Made by a program: the position numbers and the translations under genes
From: Methylacidiphilum caldifontis
GTDB taxonomy: Bacteria > Verrucomicrobiota > Verrucomicrobiia > Methylacidiphilales > Methylacidiphilaceae
NCBI RefSeq assembly: GCF_017310505.1
Contig: NZ_CP065957.1
Location: forward strand, 1,178,001-1,242,000
Direction: 5' to 3'
DNA: 64,000 nucleotides
The notes under the pieces: model-generated
Databases searched by the model: none
The model's input: the letters and a program-made list of their open reading frames with translations, nothing else
What the model was told of the DNA's origin: nothing
In this document: piece by piece, positions 17,703 to 26,716 of the stretch
How the letters are laid out: every line of letters begins with the position of its first letter
Numbering within the stretch: position 1 is the first letter of the stretch

Positions 17703-18302
17703 TCAATTAATAATATGTAAAATGTTTTTACGCATTTCACAAAATTTTTCATCATTAATAACGGCTTCCAGCTGTATATCTGCTACCGAATAGGGGAGTT
17801 TTATCCATGACCGGCAACCTCCCAACTTTATCTTTTGTTCATCAAGTTTTAATGGGGGAAAGGCTCTATATACCCTGACTATGAGAAGAGACAATCCTTT
17901 CTTTTTGCCGTAATCAAAGCGGTTTTTTAATAGCTGCTCTTCCCAAATGTGGTAGTCGGATAATTTCCGAATTAGTTCCCAATCAGGAATAAAAAAATCT
18001 TCATGGACTTGAGCCCCATATTTTAGCTCCAATCCTTGAGGAGGCGGCTCTTCCTCGTGTTTTTCAAGATACCTGTACGCTGGCTTAATTTGGAGTAACT
18101 CTTCATGATAGTGTGTGGGCAAAAGCCAAAAGAAAGGGGATTTCAACTGGAACTCTTTTTCTTGAATGCCTCCTTTTCTCAAGAGGATCGACTGCACTCC
18201 CTTAGCCAAGGCTTCAACAACAATCCGCCATTCTTTAAAAGCATAGTCTAGAGGGGAATTTAAAAAATCAGCCGTTTTGCTGCCTACAAAAGACTCACTC
18301 AC
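17703..18302 (-). CDS. DUF1802 family protein
   Basis: A 199-residue soluble protein of unknown function. The N-terminal AFKEWRIVVEALAKGVQSILLRKGGI and a following FWLLPTHYHE are the hallmark of DUF1802. The C-terminal third carries a LLIVRVYRAFPP strand and WIKLP. The family has no established reaction. It overlaps the end of pgsA by 8 bp, so it is translationally coupled to it. Confidence 0.8.
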   Translation of the reverse strand: MSESFVGSKTADFLNSPLDYAFKEWRIVVEALAKGVQSILLRKGGIQEKEFQLKSPFFWLLPTHYHEELLQIKPAYRYLEKHEEEPPPQGLELKYGAQVHEDFFIPDWELIRKLSDYHIWEEQLLKNRFDYGKKKGLSLLIVRVYRAFPPLKLDEQKIKLGGCRSWIKLPYSVADIQLEAVINDEKFCEMRKNILHIIN

Positions 18303-18900
18303 ATTTTTTCTCCGGTTCTTTATGGATCAACTCCCAATTATGATAGAAATAATTTGTACCCGAGACAACCGTTATAACAACAGTTAAAAGCATCATGGGG
18401 AAAAGGGCATTTTCTAGAAAATATTCAAAAAAACCTGTTTTTAGTTTTATTTCTTTTAAACTCAACGAAACAAAACAGCCAATAATAAAAATCATCTGGG
18501 AAACCGTCTTTTGCTTCCCTCCCAAATCCGCCCCCATGACTTTGCCATGGATAGCCAAGAGTGTCCTTAGACCCGTAATTAAAAACTCCCTCGCGATCAT
18601 GGTTATGACGGCCCATAAAGGAGCATAATTAAACTGGAGTAGAGAAAGAAGAGCGGCACTAATTAAAATTTTATCAGCCAAAGGATCTAATAGCTTTCCT
18701 AGCTCGCTCACTAGGTTATAGTTCCGGGCAATCCATCCATCAAGAAGATCGGTAATACTGGCAAGAAGAAAAATGAATAGGGCAGTAGTCGCCTGAAAAG
18801 GCCAATCGATGCTCAAATCAGCAACGAAAAGACCGCACATCCCTATTCTAGCCAAAGAAAGTTGGTTGGGCAAATTAAGCCTACCTGCATGCTGAGACAC
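18295..18900 (-). CDS. pgsA: CDP-diacylglycerol-glycerol-3-phosphate 3-phosphatidyltransferase
   Basis: A 201-residue membrane enzyme of the CDP-alcohol phosphatidyltransferase family. The signature DG-x2-AR-x8-G-x3-D-x3-D is present: DGWIAR, then GKLLDPLAD (about residues 53-75). It makes phosphatidylglycerol phosphate, the committed step to PG and cardiolipin. The N-terminal NLPNQLSLARI and length are typical of PgsA. First gene of the run with DUF1802 and DJ-1. Confidence 0.92.
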   Translation of the reverse strand: MSQHAGRLNLPNQLSLARIGMCGLFVADLSIDWPFQATTALFIFLLASITDLLDGWIARNYNLVSELGKLLDPLADKILISAALLSLLQFNYAPLWAVITMIAREFLITGLRTLLAIHGKVMGADLGGKQKTVSQMIFIIGCFVSLSLKEIKLKTGFFEYFLENALFPMMLLTVVITVVSGTNYFYHNWELIHKEPEKKCE

Positions 18901-19007
18901 ATTAGCCTTCGAATTTTCTTTTTATCTGTCCTTTGTGAATGACTAGCACAATTTATAATAAAGTGAGCCGTTTTTTGTCGATAAGCAAAGGATAACTAAA
19001 ATAGGAC

Positions 19008-19340
19008 TTAGGGCGAATGAGCAGGTTCTTTTTTTGAAGCACCAAATTTTACTTCTTTTGCTTCCCATTTATCTCCACTTTTCTTTGCATGGATGACCAC
19101 CTTCATGCCTTTTTTTAATTGATCTAGAGAAGAGGGATTACCTTTGTAGATATACTGGGTTGAAGAAGTCAGTTCGACCGTTTTTGACTCTCCTTTTTTA
19201 GTTTCCACCACCAAAGATTTATCAGAAATAGAGCTGACCGTACCAAGAATATGCTCCAGGTTGCCATGGGCAAAGGCCGCTGGCGAACTCAAAACTAGCG
19301 CCCAAAAAAAGGATATAGCCAAAAGTTTAAAAGGTTTCAT
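19008..19340 (-). CDS. Small secreted protein, DUF5666-like
   Basis: A 110-residue exported protein. The signal peptide is MKPFKLLAISFFWALVL..., with likely cleavage after AAFA (about residue 24). The mature part begins HGNLEHILGTVSSIS and has the alternating strands of a small OB-like fold (VVETKKGESKTVELT, KKGMKVVIHA), reminiscent of DUF5666 or periplasmic metal-binding proteins. The N-terminal His of the mature form could bind metal, but that is a guess. Its ATG overlaps the stop of the cytochrome c gene by 4 bp, so the two are co-translated and may share a periplasmic function. Confidence 0.75.
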   Translation of the reverse strand: MKPFKLLAISFFWALVLSSPAAFAHGNLEHILGTVSSISDKSLVVETKKGESKTVELTSSTQYIYKGNPSSLDQLKKGMKVVIHAKKSGDKWEAKEVKFGASKKEPAHSP

Positions 19341-19975
19341 TCCTTCTTCTCCATTCTCATTTCATTTTGTTGTTTATCTTCTGAAGAATTCCCCAAAGAA
19401 TTATCTTCTTCAAGAAATTTTTCTTCTTCTTTTTCTTCCTGAATTTCATGAGGACTAATCGGATTCATTTTTTCCATCTCTTTTTCTTCCTCCTTGGTCA
19501 AATAAGGTAAATGACGAATAAAATGGACCAGTTTCCAGCTGTCTTCATCCTGGTCTTTTTCTCCCCATGCTGGCATTCCCGTCCAGCGAATACCATTATG
19601 AATGATATAATAAATTTCACCGTCAGATTTCTTTTGTACCTCTCTTGACCTTAGATCTCCAGGTTTTGGATAAAGATTTTTACCTATGGTCGTTTCTCCA
19701 CTACCGTTATTCCCATGGCATAATGCACAATGATCAGCAAAATGATCCCTGGCTTCCATCAAGACTTCTTGGGAAAAGGGGATAGGATTTTTCATTTCTT
19801 TTACCGTCTTTGGTATAGAAAGACTCAGTGCTGTTGTGGCGATTACCTTTTCCAGGGCAGGAGGATTGCTTCTTGCAGTAAAGCCTTGTCGAATTAAGAA
19901 ATAGCCAAAAAGAAAAAGCATTACGAAAAAAAGCAAAAGCAGTAAACAAAGCCCATAAAAAAATCTTTTCAACAT
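19337..19975 (-). CDS. Membrane-anchored monohaem cytochrome c
   Basis: A 212-residue protein with an uncleaved N-terminal anchor (about residues 5-28). The haem site is CALCH (about residue 84), followed by GNNGSGETTIGKNLYPKPGDL and the distal-Met region GIRWTGMPAW. This is the class I cytochrome c pattern of small electron carriers. The last 50 residues are unusual: a highly charged Glu/Lys tail with almost no hydrophobic residues. It should face the periplasm and shuttle electrons to an oxidase or from a dehydrogenase; the partner is not in the window. Confidence 0.9.
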   Translation of the reverse strand: MLKRFFYGLCLLLLLFFVMLFLFGYFLIRQGFTARSNPPALEKVIATTALSLSIPKTVKEMKNPIPFSQEVLMEARDHFADHCALCHGNNGSGETTIGKNLYPKPGDLRSREVQKKSDGEIYYIIHNGIRWTGMPAWGEKDQDEDSWKLVHFIRHLPYLTKEEEKEMEKMNPISPHEIQEEKEEEKFLEEDNSLGNSSEDKQQNEMRMEKKE

Positions 19976-20104
19976 TCAAAACTAATATTTATTATTGGCT
20001 AAGGTATTAATGATTCCTTTATCAAGTTAATTCCAAAAATAGAAATAATTTTTCTGAATTTCGATACTTAAAACAACGAAAATAAATGTAAAAAATAGTG
20101 AACT

Positions 20105-20671
20105 ATGAAGATCCATCGGATCTTTATTCCATTTATATTCGTTGCTACGGCCTATAGTATAGACATTAGCCCAAGTAAGAATACTCATCCTGATATTCTG
20201 CAGGCTCCCCGCAAACATTGGTCAATCATTCCTTTTGCCGACCCGAAAAGAATAGATAAAGCCAACGAGATTAATTTTCGGAAGATCCAATCATCACTTA
20301 AAATTGAGCCCACCCGTTTTTCCCTCTCTTCCCTTAAAGACAGCCTGACGACACCCTCCCTACGGATTGTTCTTACTATTCTGAATAACGGACGCAGAAC
20401 CTACACATTTACATTTCCCGATTCCCAGAGATTTGATTTCAGGATAAGAAATGCCCAAAACGAGATTATCTACGTCTGGTCTGAAGATAAAGAGTTCCTC
20501 CCGATGGTAGGGACAACCACCTTAAACCCCAACGACTCTTTGACTTACAGCGAAGTCGTAGCTCTTGAAGACTTTGACCAACCTCTTACTCCAGGAACTT
20601 ACTGGATAGACTCGATCTTAGCCAACTATCCTGAAATTTCCACGACAACGACATTTATCGTTGACCCATAA
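20105..20671 (+). CDS. Secreted BsuPI-domain protein
   Basis: A 188-residue protein with a short N-terminal hydrophobic export signal (MKIHRIFIPFIFVATAYS). The C-terminal half matches the BsuPI (intracellular proteinase inhibitor) immunoglobulin-like fold: IVLTILNNGRRTYTFTFPDSQ, FDFRIRNAQNEIIYVWSEDK, LNPNDSLTY and LTPGTYWIDS. In other bacteria this domain occurs in protease inhibitors and in secreted or surface proteins. Function here is unknown. It is monocistronic and divergent from the cytochrome c gene; a T7 tract follows at 20704-20710. Confidence 0.75.
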   Translation: MKIHRIFIPFIFVATAYSIDISPSKNTHPDILQAPRKHWSIIPFADPKRIDKANEINFRKIQSSLKIEPTRFSLSSLKDSLTTPSLRIVLTILNNGRRTYTFTFPDSQRFDFRIRNAQNEIIYVWSEDKEFLPMVGTTTLNPNDSLTYSEVVALEDFDQPLTPGTYWIDSILANYPEISTTTTFIVDP

Positions 20672-20709
20672 TTCTCCCATCGAAAGCCTTTCACACTGGG
20701 TGACTTTTT

Positions 20710-21669
20710 TTATGTCCTTTGCGATAAACGGGTGGCAATCCAAGGATAAGTCCTTTGCAACCCTTCCATCAATGTGTACTTAGGCTTCCATCCAATGATT
20801 TGATAAAGTTTGCTATTATCGCTATTTCTTCCTCTCACTCCCTGGGGTTTAGAGAGATCGTGTTTTATGCGGATTTTTTTACCCGCTACTTTAGCCACCA
20901 TTTCTACCAGCTGATCAATAGTGACAAGTTCTTCTGAACCTAAATTTAAAGGTTTATCATAGTTTGATTGGGTGATTAGATATATTCCTTCAACGCAGTC
21001 ATCTATATACAGAAAGGAGCGGGTTTGCTTTCCATCCCCCCAAACTTCAATTTCAGAATTTTCCTGAGCCAAGGCGACTTTCCTGCAGATCGCCGCAGGC
21101 GCCTTTTCTCTTCCCCCCTCATAGGTCCCCAATGGACCATAAACATTATGGAACCTTGCCACTCTTGTCTCCACCCTTTTTTCTTCTTGGTAATATTGGC
21201 AGAGTTTTTCGGTAAAAAGCTTTTCCCATCCATATCCCTCTTCAGGTTCTGCAGGGATAGCATCTTCTTCCTTAAGAGGCAGTACGTCGGCCGATTGCTG
21301 CCTGTAGGCAGGATAAATACATGCGGAGGAAGAATAGAAGTAGCGTTTTACCCCATTTTTATAAGAAGCTTCCAACATGTGGGTATTAATTAAAATATTA
21401 TTTTTAGCAATTTCAGCATGATTTCCGGATATGTAACCAATGCCTCCCATATCGGCAGCAAGCTGATAGACCTCATCGACTTCTTTTGTTACCTGTAGAC
21501 AATTTTCCCAATACCTAAGATCGAAAAGAAGAAATTCATCGCAGCTTGTTTTTTCAAACTCTGGTTCCTTAATATCAACCCCTCTTACCCAATATCCTTT
21601 AGTTTTTAAATAACTGGCTAAATGATGACCAATAAATCCTCCAGCTCCGGCTACAACCGCTTTTTTCAT
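20710..21669 (-). CDS. GDP-mannose 3,5-epimerase-like NAD-dependent sugar epimerase
   Basis: A 319-residue extended SDR. The N-terminal Rossmann motif is GAGGFIGHH. The catalytic set of GDP-mannose 3,5-epimerase is present: SSSACIYP (Cys-117), YGWEK (Tyr-146, Lys-150) and GGREKAPAA (Lys-189). Other blocks special to this subfamily are AADMGGIGYISGNHA, RFHNVYGPLGTYEGG, DGKQTRSFLYIDDCVEG and GVRGRNSDNSKL. The reaction would convert GDP-D-mannose to GDP-L-galactose or L-gulose. The gene follows a broken WcaI-type glycosyltransferase in the same direction, suggesting a surface polysaccharide pathway. Confidence 0.85.
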   Translation of the reverse strand: MKKAVVAGAGGFIGHHLASYLKTKGYWVRGVDIKEPEFEKTSCDEFLLFDLRYWENCLQVTKEVDEVYQLAADMGGIGYISGNHAEIAKNNILINTHMLEASYKNGVKRYFYSSSACIYPAYRQQSADVLPLKEEDAIPAEPEEGYGWEKLFTEKLCQYYQEEKRVETRVARFHNVYGPLGTYEGGREKAPAAICRKVALAQENSEIEVWGDGKQTRSFLYIDDCVEGIYLITQSNYDKPLNLGSEELVTIDQLVEMVAKVAGKKIRIKHDLSKPQGVRGRNSDNSKLYQIIGWKPKYTLMEGLQRTYPWIATRLSQRT

Positions 21670-21688
21670 TTTAGCTCTCCTTACGGTT

Positions 21689-22929
21689 TTATTTTTTTAA
21701 AAGATCCGCTATCGTTTTTTCCATTTCTTCAAGAACTTTCTGTTTTTGCCACCTTCCTAATGCATAAGCTCTTCCTTCCTGCCCCAATCGCTGCCTAAGC
21801 TGTTCATCTTTGCTAAGAGTTTCTACAGCTTCTGCCATCGCCTTAGAGTCTTCAGCCGGGACAACAATTCCGGCGTTAGCCTCCATAATGACCTTAGCCA
21901 CCTCACTATTGTTGTTTACAGCACAGATTACAGGTTTAGCAGCAGACAGGTAAGTCATCACCTTCGAAGGAAAAACTATATCCCCTACCTCTTTTTTTTG
22001 GGTAACCAGGCAAATATCTATGGCCGAAAGAAGTCCGATATATTCCTCTTTTGAAAGAAGAGGAATAAATTTCAAGCAAGGGAGACTTAAGCTTTGTGCT
22101 TTCTCTTCCAGCCTGGGTCTATCGGCTCCATCTCCAACCAAAAGAAACACTATCCCCTTTTTTTCCCTTAAAAGCTCTGCCGCTTCAATAACAATGTCCA
22201 ACCCTTGCTTAACCCCCATGTTGCCCGTATGTGCCACAATAAGGTGATCTTCTAAACCCAATTTTTTCCTGATCTCTAGGGCACTTTGTCTGTCAGGCAA
22301 TGAAAAATAAATGGGATCAGCCCAATCAGGAAGAAGGATCACTTTTTCAGCCGATATTCCTTTGGAAATGATCTTTTGGCGCATGGTAGGAGTCAACGTG
22401 GAGACTTTTGCGGCATGTTTATAGGCAAACTTTTCTAGCTTATAGAGAAAATCAAAAAAAAATTGGATTTGATCATTCCAAGATCTCTTGCTGCATCGGG
22501 TTGAAGATCTGGGACGTGAAAGATATAGGGAACGTTCCAGAGCTTGCTTAAAAAAAATGCGGATAACCCAAGTCCAAGGGGGGGAGATACAATAAAGAGA
22601 ATATCCGGTTTTTTGACCAAAAGAGCTCGAAGAAGAGAAGAAAGAAGAAAAGAAGCTTCATGAAGAATTCTAGTAATGGTCGATACTTTCTTGGGCACAT
22701 AGATAAAAGAGCGTAATATGTTTACCCCATTTCTTCTTTCGGATTTAAAAATATAACCCCTATATTCAACGGGAACCTCCCAGAAGGGATAATAGGGGAA
22801 AGCGGTAATCATGGTCAGCTCATAGCCCTTTGCCGCCAGGAATTCGCATCTACCCGTATTGAAAACAGCTATACCCGTTTTTTCAGGCCAATAATTAATA
22901 CCAATGAAAAGGATAGGGTTGCAAGTCAT
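21689..22929 (-). pseudogene. WcaI-like glycosyltransferase (GT4), frameshifted at a 9-bp homopolymer
   Basis: Two abutting frames make one glycosyltransferase of about 410 residues. The 5' frame (22435-22929) starts ILFIGINYWPEKTGIAVFNT and carries FHVPDLQPDAARDLGMIKSNFF, the N-terminal Rossmann half of WcaI-type enzymes. The second frame continues the family sequence with DFLYKLEKFAYKHAAKVSTLT, then TPTMRQKIISKG, VAHTGNMGVKQGLDIVIEAA and the nucleotide-sugar binding FPSKVMTYLSAAKPVICA. The switch is at A9 on the plus strand (22454-22462; T9 in the mRNA sense). One more T, or two fewer, restores the frame. It may be a real mutation, phase variation, transcriptional slippage or a read error. 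Confidence 0.8.
22454..22462. repeat. A9/T9 homopolymer at the glycosyltransferase frameshift
   Basis: Nine consecutive A (plus strand) lie exactly where the two reading frames of the glycosyltransferase must be joined. Runs of this length are known sites of slippage during replication, transcription and sequencing. Confidence 0.85.
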
Positions 22930-23056
22930 TAGAGAACTGAAAAATAAACTAAAAAAAGGCCGACTTGAGGCTAACCTTCAATTCGATAAGGGTCAAGAAA
23001 GAAAATTTGATAATGATTCAACCAGCTTTAATCCAAATGTTAGAGACGGATTTTTC

Positions 23057-23128
23057 TGGGTCTGACAGGATTCGAACCTGTAACCAAGGGATTATGAGTC
23101 CCCTGCTCTGCCGTTGAGCTACAGACCC
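23057..23128 (-). tRNA. tRNA-Met (anticodon CAT)
   Basis: The minus strand reads GGGTCTG acceptor, TAGCTCAACGGCAGAGC D-arm, anticodon loop CTCATAA and GGTTCGAATCC T-arm. The 1-72 pair is G-C, so it is not the initiator. It is an elongator Met, or less likely the Ile tRNA whose CAT is modified to lysidine. CCA is not encoded. The rest of the 350-bp gap (22930-23279) holds no gene I can see. Confidence 0.9.
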
Positions 23129-23279
23129 TCTTCAAGTTTTTGATTCTACCTTAAACGGGCTGGTTTTCAAAAATTATTTTTATCCTTCTATCTTAGCTTT
23201 GAAGTAAAGATCAAAAGCTAAACTCAAATAACCTTGACAGTCAATTTATGCCTGATATTGATAACTCATTATCGATATT

Positions 23280-25706
23280 ATGGGAAAGTGGTCTTGCATA
23301 TCCCTTGTTTTGCTATGGGGTTTTTATTTCATGGCTTTTTGCCCAGCTTATTCCCAAGAAAGCTCCCAAAATGAGCCTCCAGACTCGAACCTGCCCTTAT
23401 CTTCAGCTCTTCCCGAAGTTACCGTCAGTGCTAGTAAGCTCTCTGAAGTTTTCCAAACCGAGTCCAGTTCTTGTTATGCCACACCCATGTCCATTCTTGA
23501 TACCCCACGAGTAGTCAGCCCCATTTCGCAAACCCTGATGAAAACCGCTGGTATAGGGTCCTGGGGAAAACTTGATCCTCTGAGTTTTACTTATGTTAAT
23601 CCTGCTGCTATGGTTGATCCTTCTCAAACCGGTTGTGCTTCTTCTCCCGATATTCGAGGAACTACCGGGCTTACCTTTATCAATGGTATGGAAGAAACCA
23701 TCAATATGCCACTGCAGGATGTACCTTGGAATCTCAACATGATTGAGTCGATCGATCTTGTCGAAGGTCCTCCTGGAGCTGTATACGGAGCTACTCAACC
23801 TGCAAATGGCTATGTCAACTATATAACCAAACAGCCTTACTTTGATTCATTTAGAGGAAACGTGTGGGATACCATTGGCATGTATAACCAATACATGTGG
23901 GGAGCCGATATAGGCGGACCCATACAAGGAACCCATAACAAAGTTGGTTACAGGTTCAGCTACATGGGAATTGAAAGTGGAAGTTACTATGACTATATAA
24001 AAGACAACCAGCAAAACTTTTACGCTGCCCTTGGATACAAACCTAATGAAAAATACCAGGCTGACCTTTATCTTGATTTTGGCACCTATAGCTACATGCT
24101 TGAAGATGTTCTATTAAATAGACCCACTGAGGCTTTGATCCAGAATGGACTCTATTATCCAGGATTTCTTCCTCCTTCCGAAGTCAATACAGGAACAGTG
24201 GCTAATCCCCCCGCTTCAAGCTATCTAGGAATACCTATGCCCATCAGTAGACGAGCAAATGTCAAGTATCCAGGTGATTTGGGCAGGGCGCAGACAGCTA
24301 TGGCTCAATGGATTCAAAGATTCCATGTTAATGACAATCTTCAGATAGTCAATAACACCTTCTTTTGGTATCAATCCCATGTTTCCAGCGAAGATGAATT
24401 TTTCTTTAACGAAGCTTGGATTGGAAATTATGAAATCGATAACCGCTCTGAACTATTGTGGACATTCGATACTGCAGGTTTCAAAGAGTCCATGCATCAC
24501 TTCGTGGATACAGGGTTAGATAGCCGCTATCAATATGTTTTAGCTTACGACTCTTTCAATTTTGTTGTCCCTAACGGTTGGAGCGTTTTTGAAAACCCTT
24601 ACCAGCGAAATGCTATTTTTTCATCAAATTTTCAAGCTTTAATCAACAATCCTCTTGGTCCAGGCGGAGGTGAATGGCTTGTGCCCACCGGTCCTTACCC
24701 CCTTTATTTCGAGCCTTTGAATGGAGCCACCGGTAGCAATCTGAGCAGGTATTGGAGAGTCGCTCCATTCTTTCAAGATAATATTCAGCTGACAAAAACC
24801 CTTTCGATTATCCTTGGAACAAGGATGAACCTTTATATCGTATCGAGTGAAACTCCTCCTGGAACTCCCGCTTTTTTGTTTGAAAGTCTCTACACTTCTC
24901 AAATCGCTCCACAACTCAATATCAGTCCTTACTGGAAACCTTACCCATGGGTAAACTTTTACTTTAACTTTAATTGGCTACAAACTACCGTGGTTGGGGG
25001 TGGAGGAGGGTATTCTCCTCTGTTCGGTCCTTCTGCTTTCCATCTATTAAACGAACTGGAAGAGCTTGGCGTAAAATTTAATCTTATAGATAACCACCTT
25101 TTCCTTTCCTCTAACCTTTTCATGGAAAATACCTACCTTTTTAACTTTGGCCTGCCCCCTACACCTGTAAACATTAAAGGATTTGAAACTAGCCTCCAAT
25201 ATCAACCTTCTTACCACCTTTGGCTTAAAGTTAACTATCTTTTCATGAATGGAGTTGAAAATTGGAGCAAGCTGCCAACCGGCCCTCCTTTAGCTCAAAC
25301 CTATTCGACAACCCTTGCAGATCTGCTAGGACTTCCCCTGGATAACTCTGGAACTTTTCCCCCTGGCCAATACGCTCTCATCGCCTGGCCAGAAAACATT
25401 GTTTCAGCAATGGCAACCTATCAATTTGAAAACGGCCTTGGAGTAAGTCTTGGAACAGTAGTGATGAGTGATATGTACTTGGGATATGAGCATCAAGTCA
25501 GAATTCCCACCCAATTTATTCCTAATGCCCAGATCTTTTATACCAGTAAAAATTGGGAGCTCAGAGCCGCTTTCTACAATTTTACCAATGAACATTACTG
25601 GCTTCCAAACGGCTTTGGATTTACCCAGGTCAGGACCCTTAACCTAGACACCATTTTTCCCGGTTGGCCATTTTGGGTAGAAGGCACTTTAAGCTATAAG
25701 TTCTGA
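23280..25706 (+). CDS. TonB-dependent receptor
   Basis: An 808-residue outer-membrane receptor. The signal peptide ends near AYSQ (about residue 25). PEVTVSASK near residue 47 may be the TonB box. The plug domain follows: SILDTPRVVSPIS, DIRGTTGLTFINGME, and IESIDLVEGPPGAVYGATQP with NGYVNYITKQP. The barrel covers about 190-808 and ends WVEGTLSYKF with a terminal Phe. It is a paralogue of the receptors at 1-1755 and 26717-29338; YNFTNEHYW is shared with the first of these. No Shine-Dalgarno is evident at the ATG. The end overlaps the convergent methyltransferase gene by 13 bp. Substrate unknown; metal chelates are possible. Confidence 0.9.
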   Translation: MGKWSCISLVLLWGFYFMAFCPAYSQESSQNEPPDSNLPLSSALPEVTVSASKLSEVFQTESSSCYATPMSILDTPRVVSPISQTLMKTAGIGSWGKLDPLSFTYVNPAAMVDPSQTGCASSPDIRGTTGLTFINGMEETINMPLQDVPWNLNMIESIDLVEGPPGAVYGATQPANGYVNYITKQPYFDSFRGNVWDTIGMYNQYMWGADIGGPIQGTHNKVGYRFSYMGIESGSYYDYIKDNQQNFYAALGYKPNEKYQADLYLDFGTYSYMLEDVLLNRPTEALIQNGLYYPGFLPPSEVNTGTVANPPASSYLGIPMPISRRANVKYPGDLGRAQTAMAQWIQRFHVNDNLQIVNNTFFWYQSHVSSEDEFFFNEAWIGNYEIDNRSELLWTFDTAGFKESMHHFVDTGLDSRYQYVLAYDSFNFVVPNGWSVFENPYQRNAIFSSNFQALINNPLGPGGGEWLVPTGPYPLYFEPLNGATGSNLSRYWRVAPFFQDNIQLTKTLSIILGTRMNLYIVSSETPPGTPAFLFESLYTSQIAPQLNISPYWKPYPWVNFYFNFNWLQTTVVGGGGGYSPLFGPSAFHLLNELEELGVKFNLIDNHLFLSSNLFMENTYLFNFGLPPTPVNIKGFETSLQYQPSYHLWLKVNYLFMNGVENWSKLPTGPPLAQTYSTTLADLLGLPLDNSGTFPPGQYALIAWPENIVSAMATYQFENGLGVSLGTVVMSDMYLGYEHQVRIPTQFIPNAQIFYTSKNWELRAAFYNFTNEHYWLPNGFGFTQVRTLNLDTIFPGWPFWVEGTLSYKF

Positions 25707-26710
25707 TTTAACATGCTTAATTTACCTACGGGCAAACACTTCAAAGGATACTGACCCGTAATTTTAGCCAAGGAAGAGAACTCCGTCCCTTTTTTCATTT
25801 TTTTAGCTAGCCAAGGGTTGTAACGGTGCAAAAAATTCTGACCCCTTAATTCTGCTGTGGCATAACAGCAAAGAAGATGACTGTAGCCTTTATAGTGGCG
25901 TATAGTCCCAATAATTCTAAAAAAATGGGGTTGTTCATCCTTTTGGATTTTCCTTGAGCCAAGAACCAGATAAGAATAGGCAAGCGAGCCAAGATCAATG
26001 CCTAAAAGATTTTGAGTATCACTCCAGAACGAACTTTGAAAAATTTGCCGCGGGACTGAAGCAAAGAAATGACACCAGTCTTTTTGCTCATTAAGCATCG
26101 GGCATCTTTCTTGATGAAGACAGGGGGCAATGACCAAAAACTTTTCCCTGAACAGTTCTCGCAACTGGATAAGCGTTTTCGAGTATTGCTTTTTTGCCGG
26201 CTCGACCCATAGGATTGCTATGGCCTTTTTTGCGATCGCAAGGACCTCCTCCATGGATTGCTCAGAAAGTTCACCCATCACATGACTCAGAAGAAGAATA
26301 AATGCTTCAGGCAGTTGTGTCGACTTAAGTTGGTTTGTAGGAATATTTGGAAATTCTTCTGAAAAAGCAGTTTGTGCATATTGAATGGCCAATGGAGAAT
26401 GATCCCAGAAAAAGCAGGATAAAACCGGGTAATTATTTGCTACTGCCCAATGACAAAAACTTCTTGCAGCCACTCCTGTACCACAACCCCAATCAACCAA
26501 GGGACACTGTGGGGGAATCCAACCAAGCAAAGAAAGCTCTTTTAAAACACTCTGCCATTTCCACCGAATCCTTTGTCCAAAAACTTTGTCATAAACAAGC
26601 AAATCTTCTTTGGTTTTCCAATAAGGTTGTACGGGTTTTTTTTCGGAGAGAAAAATAGTCCTTAGTTTCTGAAGAATATGTGCTTCTTTTTTTGAAAGTC
26701 TTTGTTCCAT
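25694..26710 (-). CDS. Rsm22-like SAM-dependent methyltransferase
   Basis: A 338-residue protein. The class I SAM site is LVDWGCGTGVAAR (about residues 68-80), followed by LLLSHVMGELSE at the position of motif IV. The C-terminal part has WVEPAKKQYSKTLIQLRE and APCLHQERCPM...DWCHF, the Cys/His pattern of the Rsm22 family (mitochondrial small-subunit-associated proteins with bacterial relatives), thought to bind a metal or Fe-S cluster. The substrate in bacteria is not established; rRNA is a reasonable guess. It starts 7 bp past the end of the neighbouring receptor gene, which lies upstream of it on the same strand. Confidence 0.75.
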   Translation of the reverse strand: MEQRLSKKEAHILQKLRTIFLSEKKPVQPYWKTKEDLLVYDKVFGQRIRWKWQSVLKELSLLGWIPPQCPLVDWGCGTGVAARSFCHWAVANNYPVLSCFFWDHSPLAIQYAQTAFSEEFPNIPTNQLKSTQLPEAFILLLSHVMGELSEQSMEEVLAIAKKAIAILWVEPAKKQYSKTLIQLRELFREKFLVIAPCLHQERCPMLNEQKDWCHFFASVPRQIFQSSFWSDTQNLLGIDLGSLAYSYLVLGSRKIQKDEQPHFFRIIGTIRHYKGYSHLLCCYATAELRGQNFLHRYNPWLAKKMKKGTEFSSLAKITGQYPLKCLPVGKLSMLNQNL

Positions 26711-26716
26711 CTTAAA

